NCBI GenBank assembly: GCA_965153355.1
Contig: OZ231127.1
Coordinates: 23,684,001-23,748,000, forward strand
DNA: 64,000 nucleotides
Origin: Flaccisagitta enflata
Taxonomy: Eukaryota; Chaetognatha; Sagittoidea; Aphragmophora
Reading direction: 5' to 3'
A model generated the notes under the pieces. That model saw only the letters and a list, made by a program, of their open reading frames with translations, was not told the DNA's origin and did not search any database. Position numbers and translations under genes: made by a program. Position 1 is the stretch's first letter. Each line of letters starts with the position of its first letter. Shown piece by piece: positions 1 to 23,204 of this stretch.

Positions 1-6473
<6,473 letters not shown>

Positions 6474-8765
6474 GGTGGAGGGAGCAAGGATGACGTGACA
6501 AAGAAAGGTCGAGATATGTTACCACGCGATGAAAGCTCTTTCGAGTGTGTCTTTGGATTGGGAGATAGAGAAATAATATGCACAGAAAAGACGCGTTGCG
6601 GGGATTTCAGTAACAGCTGTCGCTGAGAACTCAGACAATTGACTGGAAGAAGACCATCAAGAGCAAGCAAAAACAAATCCAAGTCACTGAATCAAAAGCA
6701 TCATCTGAATGTAGATAACTTGCAAGATAACAGTTGTTTCAAACAAAATTGAAGTACGAATTTAGTACCAAATTTTCAGCTGATGTTTCCCTCTTTTATG
6801 ATTTTCGATTTCTGATCCTGTGAACTCGGCATTTCCTTTTCTTTTCAAAGAATTGTGTCTCTAATCCAACATTTTTTTTTATTCGCGTTTTGTTTGTGGT
6901 TTTTCGTCGCGAACTCTTCAATTCGAGGATGATGAATTTGGTCGAACAAACCTTTTCAACTAAACGATAAAAGTAACGATCAAAATTGTAGGCGGGAAAA
7001 TTTCATGCGATGTAACTACGATAATTAAACGAGTAATGATAGTCGAAGTGCGTAGCCATCAACATGGAATAGTGTAAAAATTCTAAAAAACACACAGATC
7101 ATACATGTATGTAATACTTCGATTCTTCTTGAACTAGTCTATTTTTTCCAATACTACTACTAGTAGTTTACATATTCCGGTACATGTATAGCGATTAGCG
7201 AGAGCGAAACTGAACAGCGTTTACAAATTATCCATTACCAACCAAAACACAAGGAGTTACCCCGCTCTTGCGGATTCTCATGTAGATTTTTTTTTTTCGT
7301 TTTAAATTTTCTATGATTATGATGTCATAACTCAAGAAGATGTGGAGATAATTGTGTTCTGAAAAAGGTTCCTGAAAGATTATGGGGATGCATTTTATGA
7401 TGTGCAACTTCTAGGATTTTTCTACAAAAATTTAATCCGTTATCTCATTATTGAGTCATATCGTCATAGAATATTTAAAATGAAAAAAAAATCATACTGT
7501 CACTTCTTTCTGATTGTCATGGAATCATTCATAAAATCAAATAATGATTCCATAAGAACGGGGCTCAACTGAAGTTCCAAATTGAGTCATGCATTAAAAA
7601 TTTACTCAGTAAACAGAATCAAAAGATCAGACAAGAAATCAGATGTAAATAACAATAAATGTCAACTAATGTGTCATGCGAGAGAGCTGATGAAAGGAAG
7701 GATTCAGAGTATTAAATCGACTATATGGAAAAGAAATTATAATTATAAATGTTTAGAGAGTCATAAAAACCTGTTCCCATGATAAAAGATTATTTAAAAA
7801 GGGAGAAGCATTCCAAACTTGGACCAGGAGGATCAGATACATATGATCACTAAATGTGAAATGATTCAGGCAGGTTTCAAATTACACAAAAACTAGATTA
7901 AATACTTTTTAAAAAATGTGAAACCGCGTTTCATGCCATCTGCTTTTGATACGAGACATAAATTTTCTGAAAGAATTTGAAGTGGCTGCCAGCGCAGTAT
8001 TTTCTAAAGCTGCTCTTTTCATAGACCATATCACATTCTAAAATCGCACAATCAGGACACTGAGATGCGACCTTGCTACAGAACTATAAAACAATTCGTA
8101 CAATAAGTATTTTCTAATTCCTACAGAACCTTGCATACATGCGGTCTAACAAGTAACACACAGATAGACTTTGCTGCTCTCTACGACTTTGTCGGTCTTT
8201 TAGCATTGAGATTCTCATTGTTCAGAGATTTTTAGCCATCGCATCGTTCAATACTGTCAACAATTCTTTAAAAAAAAAAGCTGACGTCGCTTTGACGTTC
8301 TGCTCGACATTTCCAAAAATATCTCTCTTGTTGGTTATTTCTGTTGCGTTTTCACGAATCCTTTCTTTGCATTTTCAGTTACTTTCGGGCAAAACAACCA
8401 CTTGCGCGTGTCCCCTCTCCCCCTTCATAAAATCGGTCGTACCCACTCTTTCCAACACGTCATCGCGTTGTATCATCGAGTCACTACGTTTATCTATCAG
8501 TCTCTCAGTGAGTCCGACGATAACTTATAAGCTTTTTGGGTCTTCGCGAGCAATTCATACCCTCACCGCCCCTGCCCAATGAAAAATCTTACATCCTTGT
8601 TTGTCCCTGTTCACACTAGCGCGTGAGTATAAAGGTCTTGACTAGTTTCCTTCCTATTTAAATGTAGCCAGCATCGCGCGTGAGTTAATAGGTTTTGAGT
8701 AGTTTCCTTTCTATTTATGTAGCCGGCATCGCGCCTGAGTTATTAGGTCTTGACTAGTTTCCTTT
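6474..8765. other. Intergenic stretch between BBS4 start and the next gene's stop
   Basis: 2.3 kb, AT-rich. It should hold the BBS4 promoter at its left end and the 3' UTR of the upstream gene at its right end. Apart from the 55-bp minisatellite at the right, I see no repeat family, RNA gene or convincing exon. Confidence 0.6.
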
Positions 8766-12263
<3,498 letters not shown>

Positions 12264-14294
12264 CGTCCCTGCATTGATGGCTACTACTGTATTTTTTCAC
12301 TTCACGACTAGACGAGCCAAAGGCGATTTAATGCGTCTTTTTGACTACTACTACTATATATGGTAGTCTACTACTTATGCATTTCCTGGTTAGGCCATCA
12401 TACATTTTTTCGTTCCATTCTCCTTCATTTCCTTGGATTTCGCTTAATTAACTTCTTGCAATGCGCTAGACTACAAGGGCATGCGAATCACATATTGTTC
12501 TTTGATCTATTTCGTATTTTCGTTATGCATTGTTTTGTTCATTTCGTAAATTTTAATTTGGGTGGATCAATCGACAAGCCCCGCAATGTTTGGACAATAT
12601 GTTCTTCAATGATTCCAACATAAGTCATTTTGGTTGTGCAATGGGAAAACTCATTTAAAAATCATTTAATTTTCAACATCATCATGGTTTTCTTTCCTTT
12701 TCAAAGCGTCCTTGAAACTTGAGATCGTTCCTGAGTATAAGCAAAAAAGCCTTGGAAAAACCCTGACAGCTCCTTATCTGTCCGGAAATCTGGGATTTTG
12801 GGTTGCCGTTTCCAAGGAAACCGCTTCTCGTGTCCATCGATCGCTTTTCTCTAACATCGCCAATCTTTGCAGCTTTGCGCTATTTGCTTACTCTTTCAAT
12901 CTTTTGTTTTTTTCTGCTCGGCACTGAAGCGGCAAACTTGTTTGACGGGAACTTGACATACTACGAGTGGAAAATAAAGGACAATATTCGTAGATATGTA
13001 GTTTTTTTTTGTGTCAGTGTGTCCTTTATTTGTAGACACAAACCAACAAAAATGTTTTGATTACCATTTTGAAATCGCAAGATATACTACCTAGAATATA
13101 AGTCTTCGTTCACTTGGACTGATAACTCATTTGATCATGAAATACTACACTCTTTTCTTTTTATAAGGACCAGTAAATTTTTTCTGAGGCTGGGATATCT
13201 TTAAATTTTTGCGACTTCCAGGCTGAAATGCTCTTAATGTGTCATTAATACTTTTCTCTAATTTCTTTATAATTATGTTTTGTTCATTGATATAATTGAT
13301 GTACTGTTTAAGATAATACAAGTTACATATCACAATGACTGCTGTTCATAGCAAAATAAAATTCATTTCATAAAACAAAGTGTTCTTTCTCATGAATGAG
13401 ATTTTTTTCTCTATGAATTTGCGTGAAAACAGTTTAAACTATAAATAAAGAATTATTTTTCTTTAAATCTGAGGCTAGGCTTTGTCCTTAAAATGTCCTT
13501 GATTTTTAGCAAAATTTCAGCCTCGATGACCTTATGAACTTTGTCCTTACTCAAAAAAAAGAGTGTACACGCTTTTCTTTTTAAAAGAACATGGATTTTT
13601 GAAGTTAGCCTCAGCGTTCTTTTTTTAGCCCCCTTTTGAGGCTCAAGCGTTTCTAACATGTGCTTATCTTTGATTTAGATAATTTCTTTATAATAATATA
13701 GAAACATAGGATATGATTATATAAAGAGAAAAGCTAAATACAAGGTATGAACCCCTGAAAACTCTAGCACCCCCCCCCCTCCAGCTTTAATGGAATATAT
13801 TATAGAGACTTTTGGGGTAGAGAAAGAATGTTTATATCAATACAACCTTTTACTGAAGTTAGATCTGTAAGGGGGTGCTACAATTTTAGGGGGTTCACAA
13901 CTTGTATTATCCCTTCCTCTGTAGTTACATTATTATAGTAGTTTGTTATTCTAAGCAATTTTTTACTATATAACATAATTTGTTTGTAACAATTGGGATG
14001 AAATATTACAAAAAATTTTTGATTTCAGATTTTGGGGTTGACATAAGATTTTTTGAAAGGGTTGTTTCAGGAAGAAGAGAGTTTCAGTTTCTTGCTATTT
14101 TTGGTATATGAGGAGTATGAGAAGGTGCCCAGATGGATATGGTTTCCTTCGACGCGCCATATTTATCAAGTGTTTTCTTGTGGTCTGCATATCTCATGTA
14201 TAGACAGAAATTGGTGACTTTTTTTAAATGATGCATAACTTTTGACCAGTCTTGTGATAATTTCTGAAGAGGGAATATTTCTTTAGAAATTTAA

Positions 14295-14396
14295 AGGATA
14301 GTTGTGATGGGTCCGGATTAAACACCAGTGAGAGCTCCAAAGGCTCTCATCCTTTTTTCAAGTAGGGTTGAGTAGTAATGTTGTCCAACTTTCATA
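14295..14396 (+). repeat. 102-bp dispersed direct repeat, copy 1
   Basis: Contains GTGATGGGTCCGGATTAAAC, GAGAGCTCCAAAGGCTCTCA (a hairpin) and GTTGTCCAACTTTCATA. The partner lies at 15821-15922 in the same orientation. Confidence 0.85.
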
Positions 14397-15820
14397 CATA
14401 TAACAAGGTTGTCCAACTTTCATATATTTCAGTACCATGGTATAGAATGCCGGCGATCCCGAATGGTTGATTCTCGATTCTTGCCTCTAATGTTATGGTT
14501 TTTTACAACATTGCCTTTGATATCTAGATTACCTTTGGATAGCTACATAATCATTTGGTAATTTGTTCTCTATAATTGATAAGGGATGTGCTATCTACTT
14601 TGTATCTTTTTTATTTTGGGTTGATGTGAAATGTTTGAGGAAATGGTCTTATTCAGTGGAAAGTTTTTTGATTTTAAGTTGTGGGTTGCATGAGTAGATA
14701 ATGATCTATTTGTTTTACTTCATAGAGTTAAAATTGAAACGCGTTCTGAAAAAAACTCGCCCCGGGAAGTGTCTAGACTCACGACAGGCGTAAATCACCA
14801 CCGATCTAGACTTTCTTGGGTTAGTTCGATAGAGATTTGTTTTCTCTCGCGACTTTTGCTTACTAGAATTGTTTTTTGTTTGTTTGAAACAGATGAGAGG
14901 TACAAACATAAAAACGATTCATGACTGACAAACACAACTTTACTTTCAGAGTTAGAGTCCAGGGACTGAAAGGTCAACCACAGAGCAGTCACTCGAAATC
15001 ATTTTTTAATGAAAGCATTTTGTCTATATTATGGTCAAAACCATTTTTGTTCATGACAATTTTCAATTTTTGAGGTTATATCACTTTTTTAACTCGATCT
15101 ACTTCATCATGAGTAGGAACACCTAATGTAAAGCGACTTTTTAAGAGGCGTTTTCTGCGTCACTCTGTGTGTCTCTCTCTGCTTTGGTAAGTTGTGCATG
15201 TGTATAACAAAAAAATGAGGATGATTTATTTCTTAATCAAATTGCATTTTATCTAGGGTTGCGAGTAGCCACACTCGAACTAATGCCTGCTCTACTACCG
15301 GACAATCTCCAAAAATTGTTTTTACTTTGGTTTTATACATTTTTTGTAAAAACGTTGACGCGCAATGATACATGTGAACTGAGACTTGGACTCTGAAAAA
15401 AAAGTGTGGGGGCGAGTTCTAGAAAATAAGCGTACAATTCATTGACCATATTTTCTTGTCATTTTTGTTAATGAAAAATAATATAACTTGAAAACGATGT
15501 AAGCTGGAGATTTATGGTCCCCCTAGTTTTTTTTTGCGGCTTCATGTTTCGTAGGTGGAAAAAAAATCCATGTTCGGAAGCGTCAGGAAGCAACTCTTAC
15601 TTCTTTACCTAGCATGAGCCTTTTACACTGGGAAGATCAGATGGATGTGAGGGACATTGGATAAGGGCCCACGGTTCAGCACACTCATCTGGTACTCTTT
15701 CTTGTCAATGGCACTTGTAGCAAACAGGTTAAAATTATGGATTTTTTCTTTCTGGTTGGATTGTTGTCTTGAATTATTTCATGATATGGGTATAATAAGC
15801 TCAGTTGCTTTTGACTAATA

Positions 15821-15922
15821 AGGATACTTGTGATGGGTCCGGATTAAACACCATTGAGAGCTCCAAAGGCTCTCATCCTTTGGTGAAGGGGGGTTGAGTA
15901 GTAATGTTGTCCAACTTTCATA
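15821..15922 (+). repeat. 102-bp dispersed direct repeat, copy 2
   Basis: Nearly identical to 14295-14396, including the GAGAGC...GCTCTC hairpin. An inverted fragment (GTTGGACAACATT) occurs near 37010. Confidence 0.85.
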
Positions 15923-16014
15923 AGTCTTCGTTCTCATATTAACATGAATAACTTTTCAATGGTTAAAGTTAAGTAGAAAAAATCGGTGAGATCTATAAAC
16001 TGCTTCAAAGAACC

Positions 16015-16170
16015 TTTCATTTGAGTCCAATCACATCCCAAAAGATCTTTCATTTCAGTCCAATCCCATCCCAAAAAATCTTTCATTTCAGTCCAATCCC
16101 ATCCCAAAAAATCTTTCATTTCAGTCCAATCCCATCCCAAAAAATCTTTCATTTCAGTCCAATCCCATCC
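16015..16170 (+). repeat. 33-bp minisatellite
   Basis: About 4.7 units of TTTCATTTCAGTCCAATCCC plus ATCCCAAAAAATC. The unit is a multiple of three, so open frames arise by chance. Confidence 0.95.
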
Positions 16171-16864
16171 TGGTTGCTCAAAGCGATTAGCAATGAGAGT
16201 GATTTGCTCAAAGCGTTTAGAAATGAGAGTGATTTGCCTAACTTAGACCCCTATCCTGACACCTCCACTAACCCCCGTTTCTGATACAAATTACTCTACT
16301 AGTTTGGAATATAGTTTATCTTTTCAGCAACTACATTTTAAAACCATATTGGCAATTACAGATTACAGTTTAGCTGAAAGAACACGTAGGAATTCCCTTT
16401 CTTCCAGTTCTACCATTACTCTCTTATATCTAGCCAAAATAGAATTGATCATGAGGCGAAAAGAAAGCAGAGGCCAAAGAGATTAGATTAAGTCAGGAGT
16501 TTTTTTAATAATGGTCAACTATAAAATGCAACGCAACGAAATTGACATAAGGAATACAAGGAATATAATACTAAAGGTAATCATAGGGAAATGTGAAACG
16601 GGCGTTCGGCGTAGCAATAAAGCAACATTGGAATAAATGATGCATTAACATTCACCGAGAAACAAAATTTCCTCACACATCGAATGACACTTGCAATAAA
16701 CACAAACAAATTCAGTCTGGTTCTTAGAAAGAAAATTACATAAATTTTACCACACGTGGGTTTAAGCCTCTTTGCAATTAAGAATGTACGGACTATCTGA
16801 AGGAACACGATGAGAAAAAAGGCATTGACAAGCTCATTGGAATATCGGCGTGACTATTTGCAAA

Positions 16865-17948
16865 TACAATTACACCCCGCTATAACGGATGTGAGAGTAA
16901 CAGAAACCCGCTTATAATGCACAAGCAATCTTGCTCTCCTCAGGTTATCAATCTTTTTTCTATAAACTTGCCATAATGAAAATACAGGGTGTCCCAAGTC
17001 AGTTGCAACATAAAGAATCGACATATCTCTGCTTCTAGGAACTCAAATTGATTTCTGAAAAAAGATCTACAAAGATCTAGGTCTGCACTTTTTGTCATAC
17101 AAAACTTCCAGGTTGAGTATTGGATAGTTGCGGGTCAGAAGAACATCAAATGAGTGGTAACATTAAGTGGAAAATCCTCTTTTTTATAGCTGTATTAGAA
17201 AGTAGCTGACTTTAAATCTCTGCTACTTTATGACAAATTGATTCAGAAACCTGGGATTGGTCTCAAATGAAAGATAGTTGTACATAGATTGAACATCTGC
17301 ATCGAAATCTTGGAAAATTTTGATAATTTATGACTTTATTGATGATTTTTGTCAAACATTATCAAAATCAAAAGTGAAAATCTGGAAAAAAACAATGAAA
17401 ATCTTATCAAATCTTGGAAAATTGTCAAATTTTTTTGGTGATTCAAAATCTTTGACAAATTATCTGCCATTTGAGACCAATCGCAGGGTTTTAGCTCAAT
17501 TGGTTGAAAAATGACAAGCAATTAAAGACAGCTACTGCCAAGTACAGCAAAAAGTAAAAAACTAAAAAAAGACATGGTCAGAAATCACTAGTGTATTTCA
17601 AAGAAATGTGGCCCCTAAACAAATTGTCCGATTATGATGAAATTTTGCATGTCAAAAGTGCAGACCAACATCTTTTCAGATCTTTTTTCAGAAATTGATT
17701 TGAGGACCTAGAAGCAGAGATATGTCGATTCTTTATGTTGCAACTGACTTGGGACACCCTGTATGCATACATTTTAAAACATTTGTAATTCATGAAGAAA
17801 TAATGTGCCAATTGACAATTTTTCATGATATCCTCCTTTTAAATCATTTTCAAGTTATGTATTCTGAATATGCAATAATACTTCAATCACTTATATCTCA
17901 TCAAAATTTTTAATCTCTTGACATCTGTTATTGCGGGGTTCAACTGTA
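16865..17948. mobile_element. Mariner/pogo-like MITE (outer of a nested pair)
   Basis: Left end TACAATTACACCCCGCTATA and right end (reverse complement) TACAGTTGAACCCCGCAATA form imperfect terminal inverted repeats starting with TA. No transposase is encoded. It is interrupted by the element at 16983-17763. Confidence 0.75.
16983..17763. mobile_element. MITE with TACAGGGTGTCCC termini nested in another MITE
   Basis: Arms of about 115 bp match inverted: TACAGGGTGTCCCAAGTCAG at the left and its complement at the right, both containing GAATCGACATATCTCTGCTT. TA at both edges fits a mariner-type target duplication. Non-coding. Confidence 0.85.
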
Positions 17949-18217
17949 TGTGTATCAATCTGGAGGAAGGAATGGCCGTTGCCTAAATAGTACCGTCAAA
18001 CGGGAAATTCAGTCTTGAGAAGCGTTTATCAACATTTTACAGGATGCAGTCAGGAACTTCACAGATGAACTTGCCACGTTCTTCATGCTGTGTAGGCGTG
18101 TGTGCGTGCATGAGAGAGAGAGAGAGAGAGAGTTACTTTTACGAACATCATCGTTAATAACTTAATGATATATCATTTACGCAATTTTTGACAGTATTAC
18201 ACGGGAACCGAACTTAC

Positions 18218-18413
18218 CTTGTTGGGTTTGCTTTTGCAGGGGAATTTTCTTTTGTTGCATCTTTGCATTTTCTGACATTTGCCGAATCTTCTTAGACAAG
18301 GAATGTCGTCTTTGTCGCATCGCGGGCAGCTGTCGGGCAACTCGAAGAAGCAAGCACGACAGGATGTGTGCTGACAAACTCCTTGACAGGACCGAGAAGT
18401 CAAAGCAACGTCA
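18218..18413 (-). CDS. RING-finger protein, single exon with the second half of the RING
   Basis: The acceptor is TTTATTGCAG| and the donor CCCAACAAG|GTAAGT. The open frame reads DVALTSRSCQG, VCQHTSCRAC, FFELPDSCPRCDKDD. The spacing C-x-H-x2-C-x2-C-x7-C-P-x-C matches metal ligands 3 to 8 of a C3HC4 RING, a zinc-binding domain of ubiquitin E3 ligases. Ligands 1 and 2 should sit in an upstream exon that I could not find. More cysteines follow (DIPCLRRFGKCQKMQRC). It ends in phase 0, which does not join directly to the exon at 12263, so it may belong to a different gene or need an intermediate exon. A twin-hairpin element abuts the acceptor. Confidence 0.65.
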
Positions 18414-18425
18414 CTGCAATAAAGA

Positions 18426-18661
18426 AACAAGTGACGCGGGGTCACAATATTGTTGCGGACGGGTGGGTAGGGGCATCCAACCCCCATCCACACCCCAACC
18501 CTTCCCCAACACTCAAACCTACAAATATCCATGTATCATACACAAAAAGTATCTAAAACGCTTGTTTCCTAACTTTTCAACTCAATGAGCCCGGATGGAC
18601 TGATGGACCAATGGACGGACGGACGGACAAAACCTCTTATAGAATTGCGTGTCCGCAACTA
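18426..18661 (-). mobile_element. Twin-hairpin element, GTTGCG subfamily
   Basis: On the minus strand the 5' arm GTTGCGGACACGCAAT precedes TCTATAAGAGG, a GTCC run, subterminal GTCCGCAAC and 3' hairpin GTGACCCCGCGTCAC with TTGTT. It starts 13 bases from the RING exon acceptor. Confidence 0.8.
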
Positions 18662-18740
18662 CAAATTGGATAGTTATCATTCAAATGTTCATGATTGGCA
18701 TTACCATCAAAGGATAACCCTCATTGCCAATTTTAGGACT

Positions 18741-19070
<330 letters not shown>

Positions 19071-19137
19071 TTAAAACTGCGCTTCACTGTCAAAGTCTTT
19101 TTTCATTCTTTTTACCCTTTTCATGTGCCCATTAATA

Positions 19138-19363
19138 GATTCATTCATTCATTCATCCATTCATTCATTCATCCATCCATACATCCAACCATCCATCAAT
19201 TCATCCATCCATCCATCCATCCATCCATCCATCCATCCATCCATACATCCATCCGTCCATCCATACATCCATCCATACATACATGTACATACATACATAC
19301 ATACATACATACATACATACATACATACATACATACATACATACATACATACATACATACATA
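19138..19363 (+). repeat. (ATTC)n, (ATCC)n and (ACAT)n tetranucleotide block
   Basis: Three related tetranucleotide runs in succession; the ACAT run ends exactly at a transposon terminus. Confidence 0.95.
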
Positions 19364-20133
19364 CAGGGTGTACCGCGCCAACTGTGACAAAAGAAAACGA
19401 CACAACTCTGTATCTAGAAATGGTAAATCAAATTTGAAAACAGTTTCAGAAAGCCCTTTGAAAACGATTTTTTGCTGTTCAGTTCAAAGCCTATGAGGGA
19501 TGACCACTTTTTGTCAAAAAAAAAAAAGAAACAGTAGCTTTTTTCTGTGTTTCAGAAGAAAATTGTTGGTTTTAAAGGGTTTTTGAACTTCAAATCAATG
19601 AATTCGCTTAGGGAATTTGGCAAAAAAATTTAGATTTGAACAAAAATGGATCAAAATTCAATGTAAATTATAAATGTACTCAAGTTTTTGTTATAAACAA
19701 GCATTTGGACTTGTTTTAGCCACTCAAAAAGCCCATCTTTTTAGAGCAACACATTGAAAGTGGCAAAGAAAAAACAAATTTCTTGATCTGATATGCTTTG
19801 ATTAAATTTGTTCAACATTTACATAAAATTCATAAAATTAGCTTTAATATGAGTCCAATCCCACTGATTTAGCTCAATTCGTTTTGAAATGACGTTGAAT
19901 TTCAGGTGAAAGGTTCAACTGCTTTGATGATGCAAAAATTGCAAAAATGCATTTTTCAAAATGAATGTTTTTTGAAATTCATACTTAAGAGGGGCAAAAA
20001 AGATGAAGGAAAGAAACCAATCAGAACTAGATAAAATCGTTTTTCCAGAGCTTTACAACCCTTTTTTCAGATTCAATTTATCATTTTTCATTGCAGAATT
20101 ACATCGTTTTCTTTGGTCACTTTTGGCGGGGTA
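19362..20133. mobile_element. MITE inserted in an (ACAT)n tract
   Basis: Left arm TACAGGGTGTACCGCGCCAA then CTGTGACAAAAGAAAACGAC. The right end read inverted is GTACCCCGCCAAAAGTGACC then AAAGAAAACGATG. ACAT units flank both sides (19290-19361 and 20131-20170). Non-coding interior. Confidence 0.8.
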
Positions 20134-20221
20134 CATACATACATACATACATACATACATACATACATTCATTCATTCATGTTTTTTTTTTTCATTCATG
20201 TATTCTTAATCAGCGAGGATC

Positions 20222-20282
20222 TTCTCATGATTTTCTCATGATCTTCTCATGATCTTCTCATGATCTTCTCGTGATCTTCTCA
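20222..20282 (+). repeat. 11-bp tandem repeat
   Basis: Five or so copies of GATCTTCTCAT. Confidence 0.85.
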
Positions 20283-21467
20283 CCGTGTGTAATACCACTA
20301 CTTTTATCATAGATATGTCATAATTGGTTCACTATCGTCATAATGGACATTATTGTAATTAATGTATGAAACCATGAACAAATATCACAAGCTTTCTAAT
20401 CACAGGTGTCATCTTGATCACCACCGATCATCAGGGATCTCCATCGACTGGTCGACTGCTGGTTGTTGTCGTCGTCGTTGTCGTTGTCGTCGTCGTCGTC
20501 GTCATCGTTGTTGTCTCTTTTCTTTCGCCTCCGCAATTCTTTTTTCACGGTTTATCGATGCAACCGAACATTTTTGTTCTTTTTTCATCTCTTTGCTCAG
20601 ATATATTTCGAGCAAAATCTTTATCTCAATAACTTTTTTTTTTTTGCTTTACTGTCCGAGTTGATCAATGAGCTCATCCTTAATCCTCCCACCTGAGCAT
20701 AGATCATCCACTTGTTACAAAGAATCTAGATTTTTCCCTCAATTTGCTTTACAATTTTTACGCAATTTCTTTAGGAGATCAGTGGTTAACAAAATGTCAT
20801 GCTTCATATCTGACGATGATCATGAGCGAGGGTTGTGTGCGGGACTGTGAATCCATCTTTCATGAATTGATGATTAATCTCCTTATTACCGTGTTACCAT
20901 TTGTAATCAAATAATGCTTAGGTAAACACCAGCATCTTTTGATGTACCGTATCCTAAAATAGAAGACATTTCTTTAAGTTATAGTAGTATATCTAATACT
21001 CTATGACTCAATGACATTTAGCATAATACCAGACAGACACACTTTTGCAGCATTGAATGAAGCGTAACCGCTATTTCGAATGTGTAACCGATAAAAAAGA
21101 TTGATATTGATGGACTGCAGGTAATAAAACACCTTTGAATTAATCGCGCAAATCGCACAACCAACTCAGAAAAAATAAAGTTTATAGGAAAGCGGAGGTC
21201 ACGTAAGTTTGTATGTTCTATAAACGCTTACAAAGAGATGGATTTTACGAAAACAAGCGGTTAGATATGGGACAAGTAAATGGGCTTGACTTGCAGTACG
21301 ATGAGAGCAATAAGGGCAGTACAAAGAGGGCCTTCTATATTCTTACTATTTGAAGGAAGAACCTAAAGCTTTAATTTTTCTGAAAGCTGATGGTCAAAGG
21401 TATTGAGTGAATACAAAATTCAACACCAAATGATTCAGAACAAAACCGATATTTGATTGTTATTTAT

Positions 21468-21570
21468 TGCACGTGGCGTAGTAGCTCTGATGGTAGAGTG
21501 CTGAACTTTAGAGAAGCAACCTCTTTCTCATCAGAATCACAGGTTCAAATTCAGAGAGGTATTGCACTTT
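21468..21570 (+). other. tRNA-like segment, possible SINE head
   Basis: TAGTAGCTCTGATGGTAGAG resembles a pol III A box and D-arm, and GGTTCAAATTC resembles a B box about 55 bases later. The anticodon arm does not close properly, so this is not a functional tRNA. A tRNA-derived SINE or pseudogene is most likely. Confidence 0.4.
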
Positions 21571-22028
21571 TTTCTTTTTGGTCAACAATTACAGCTAGAG
21601 GTATGAAACTATATTCAGTCAAAGCTCTTGCCCATCAGCTTCCAAAAAACCCATAGTTCAAGCTACTTCATTAAGATAATGCAGCAGGAAATGACCCTCC
21701 ATCTGAGGTCCTCATTGCTCCCATCGTACTGTATCCAAGCCGAGAAAAGACAAAAAGCGTTGAGATCCGAGATAGAGTTAGTAACCGCTTCAGTTATTGA
21801 TTTGACTTGTCCTAATGGGACCCTGACTGTAGAGTGTAGAGGTGACTGGGGCCTAAGGCTGCAAGAACATTTTCATTTGGCACGAATCAATGGTTCGATC
21901 ACTAGTAGGATTGGTGAGTGGCTCCTTACCAATCAATTAACGACCACACGACCACATACACCAAATAAGAACAGATAACTCGACATTGACTTTCTCTTGA
22001 TCTCATCACTCATCTTCCGTTCATTACG

Positions 22029-22215
22029 TACAGTGAAGCACCGCTAGAGCACACCCGCTATCAAGGGACGCCCGCCTATAAGGCATAGAACTTGCTACCT
22101 GTGAGTAAATTTTTAATTATTTTGATATTGGTAATAATTCAATAAAGCAGTTTCACTGTACAAGGCATAATTTTGCCCAGTCCCTTTACATGCGCTCTAG
22201 TGAAGTTCAACTGTA
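22029..22215. mobile_element. Pogo/mariner-like MITE
   Basis: TACAGTGAAGCACCGCTAGA at the left; the right end inverted gives TACAGTTGAACTTCACTAGA. A relative lies at 61982-62162, sharing AAGGCATAATTTG and CCCAGTCCCTT. Confidence 0.8.
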
Positions 22216-22499
22216 CCTCAAAAGCCGCATTACCGACCACGCATTCATTGGATCAGAATTCAAATAAATAATTCAATTCGGATGGAGATGATATCAATAA
22301 CACACATTTGTCAGCCATGCAGTCAAAACGTTATTTTGCGTTGCCATTCGTTGCCTTGAAAATTTCTTAATTGCTTCAATATTTCAAATCCGAAATTTTT
22401 CAATTTCTCTTTGATAAAGAAATTTTGGGACCATTTTCTAACTGAGATATATTTGACTTTGACAAGAGAATCTAATAGCAGTTGCAACCGTCACAACAA

Positions 22500-22511
22500 G
22501 AACAAGAACAA

Positions 22512-22550
<39 letters not shown>

Positions 22551-22712
22551 AACAAATAACAACAACAACAAATAACAACAACAACAACAACAATAACAAA
22601 AATAATAAATAACAACAATAAATAACAATAACAAATAATAACAACAATAACAAATAACAACAATGATGATGATGATGATGACGATGATGACGACGACGAC
22701 GACAACGACATC

Positions 22713-22803
<91 letters not shown>

Positions 22804-22845
22804 GCAACAGCAACAGCAACAGCAACAACAACAACAACAACAACT
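22500..22845 (+). repeat. Compound (AAC)n/(AAT)n/(GAT)n array
   Basis: About 345 bp, mostly AAC, with a short GATGATGACGAC block in the middle and CAGCAA near the end. Confidence 0.97.
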
Positions 22846-23204
22846 AGATGAAGCTTCATAAACCAGTCACTCTTCAAAGGGATCGATCAAATAATGTTAA
22901 GTTGTTTTATGTTCTTATCATGAAGAGAAAAGAAAAATGGACTGATGGGAAGCTGTGTGATCTTGACAGTGATTTTCATTGCAAAGACTTAACAGCTCGG
23001 TTTTGCATTTCAGTAACAACTTACAAGCACGTTGCATTTGATTGAGTAAGGTGCATTTAAAAGGGAAATTACTTCTCTACACATGAGCAATTGACAACCA
23101 TCTAGAAAGGTCAGTCATTTTTAGGATATTTTTAGTTAAGTCTCTTTGCTTTGCTTTGTTTTGCTTGAATTCCACCAGACTCGGGCTGTAAGGTATGAAA
23201 TCTA

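Larger units (their letters stand above)
12264..16864. other. Gene-poor AT-rich gap
   Basis: 4.6 kb with no convincing exon on either strand. It holds the 102-bp direct repeat pair (14295 and 15821) and the 33-bp minisatellite at 16015. Upstream exons or the promoter of the 12263 gene would fall here. Confidence 0.5.

Noticed and set aside
15934-16152. Repeat protein DFLGWDWTEMK
   Set aside because: The 33-bp minisatellite is a multiple of three, so it stays open by arithmetic; no splice or start support.
21628-21978. 116-codon plus frame (MPISFQKTHSSSYFIKIMQQ...)
   Set aside because: Follows a tRNA-like head and has no splice support; more likely the body of a SINE-type repeat.
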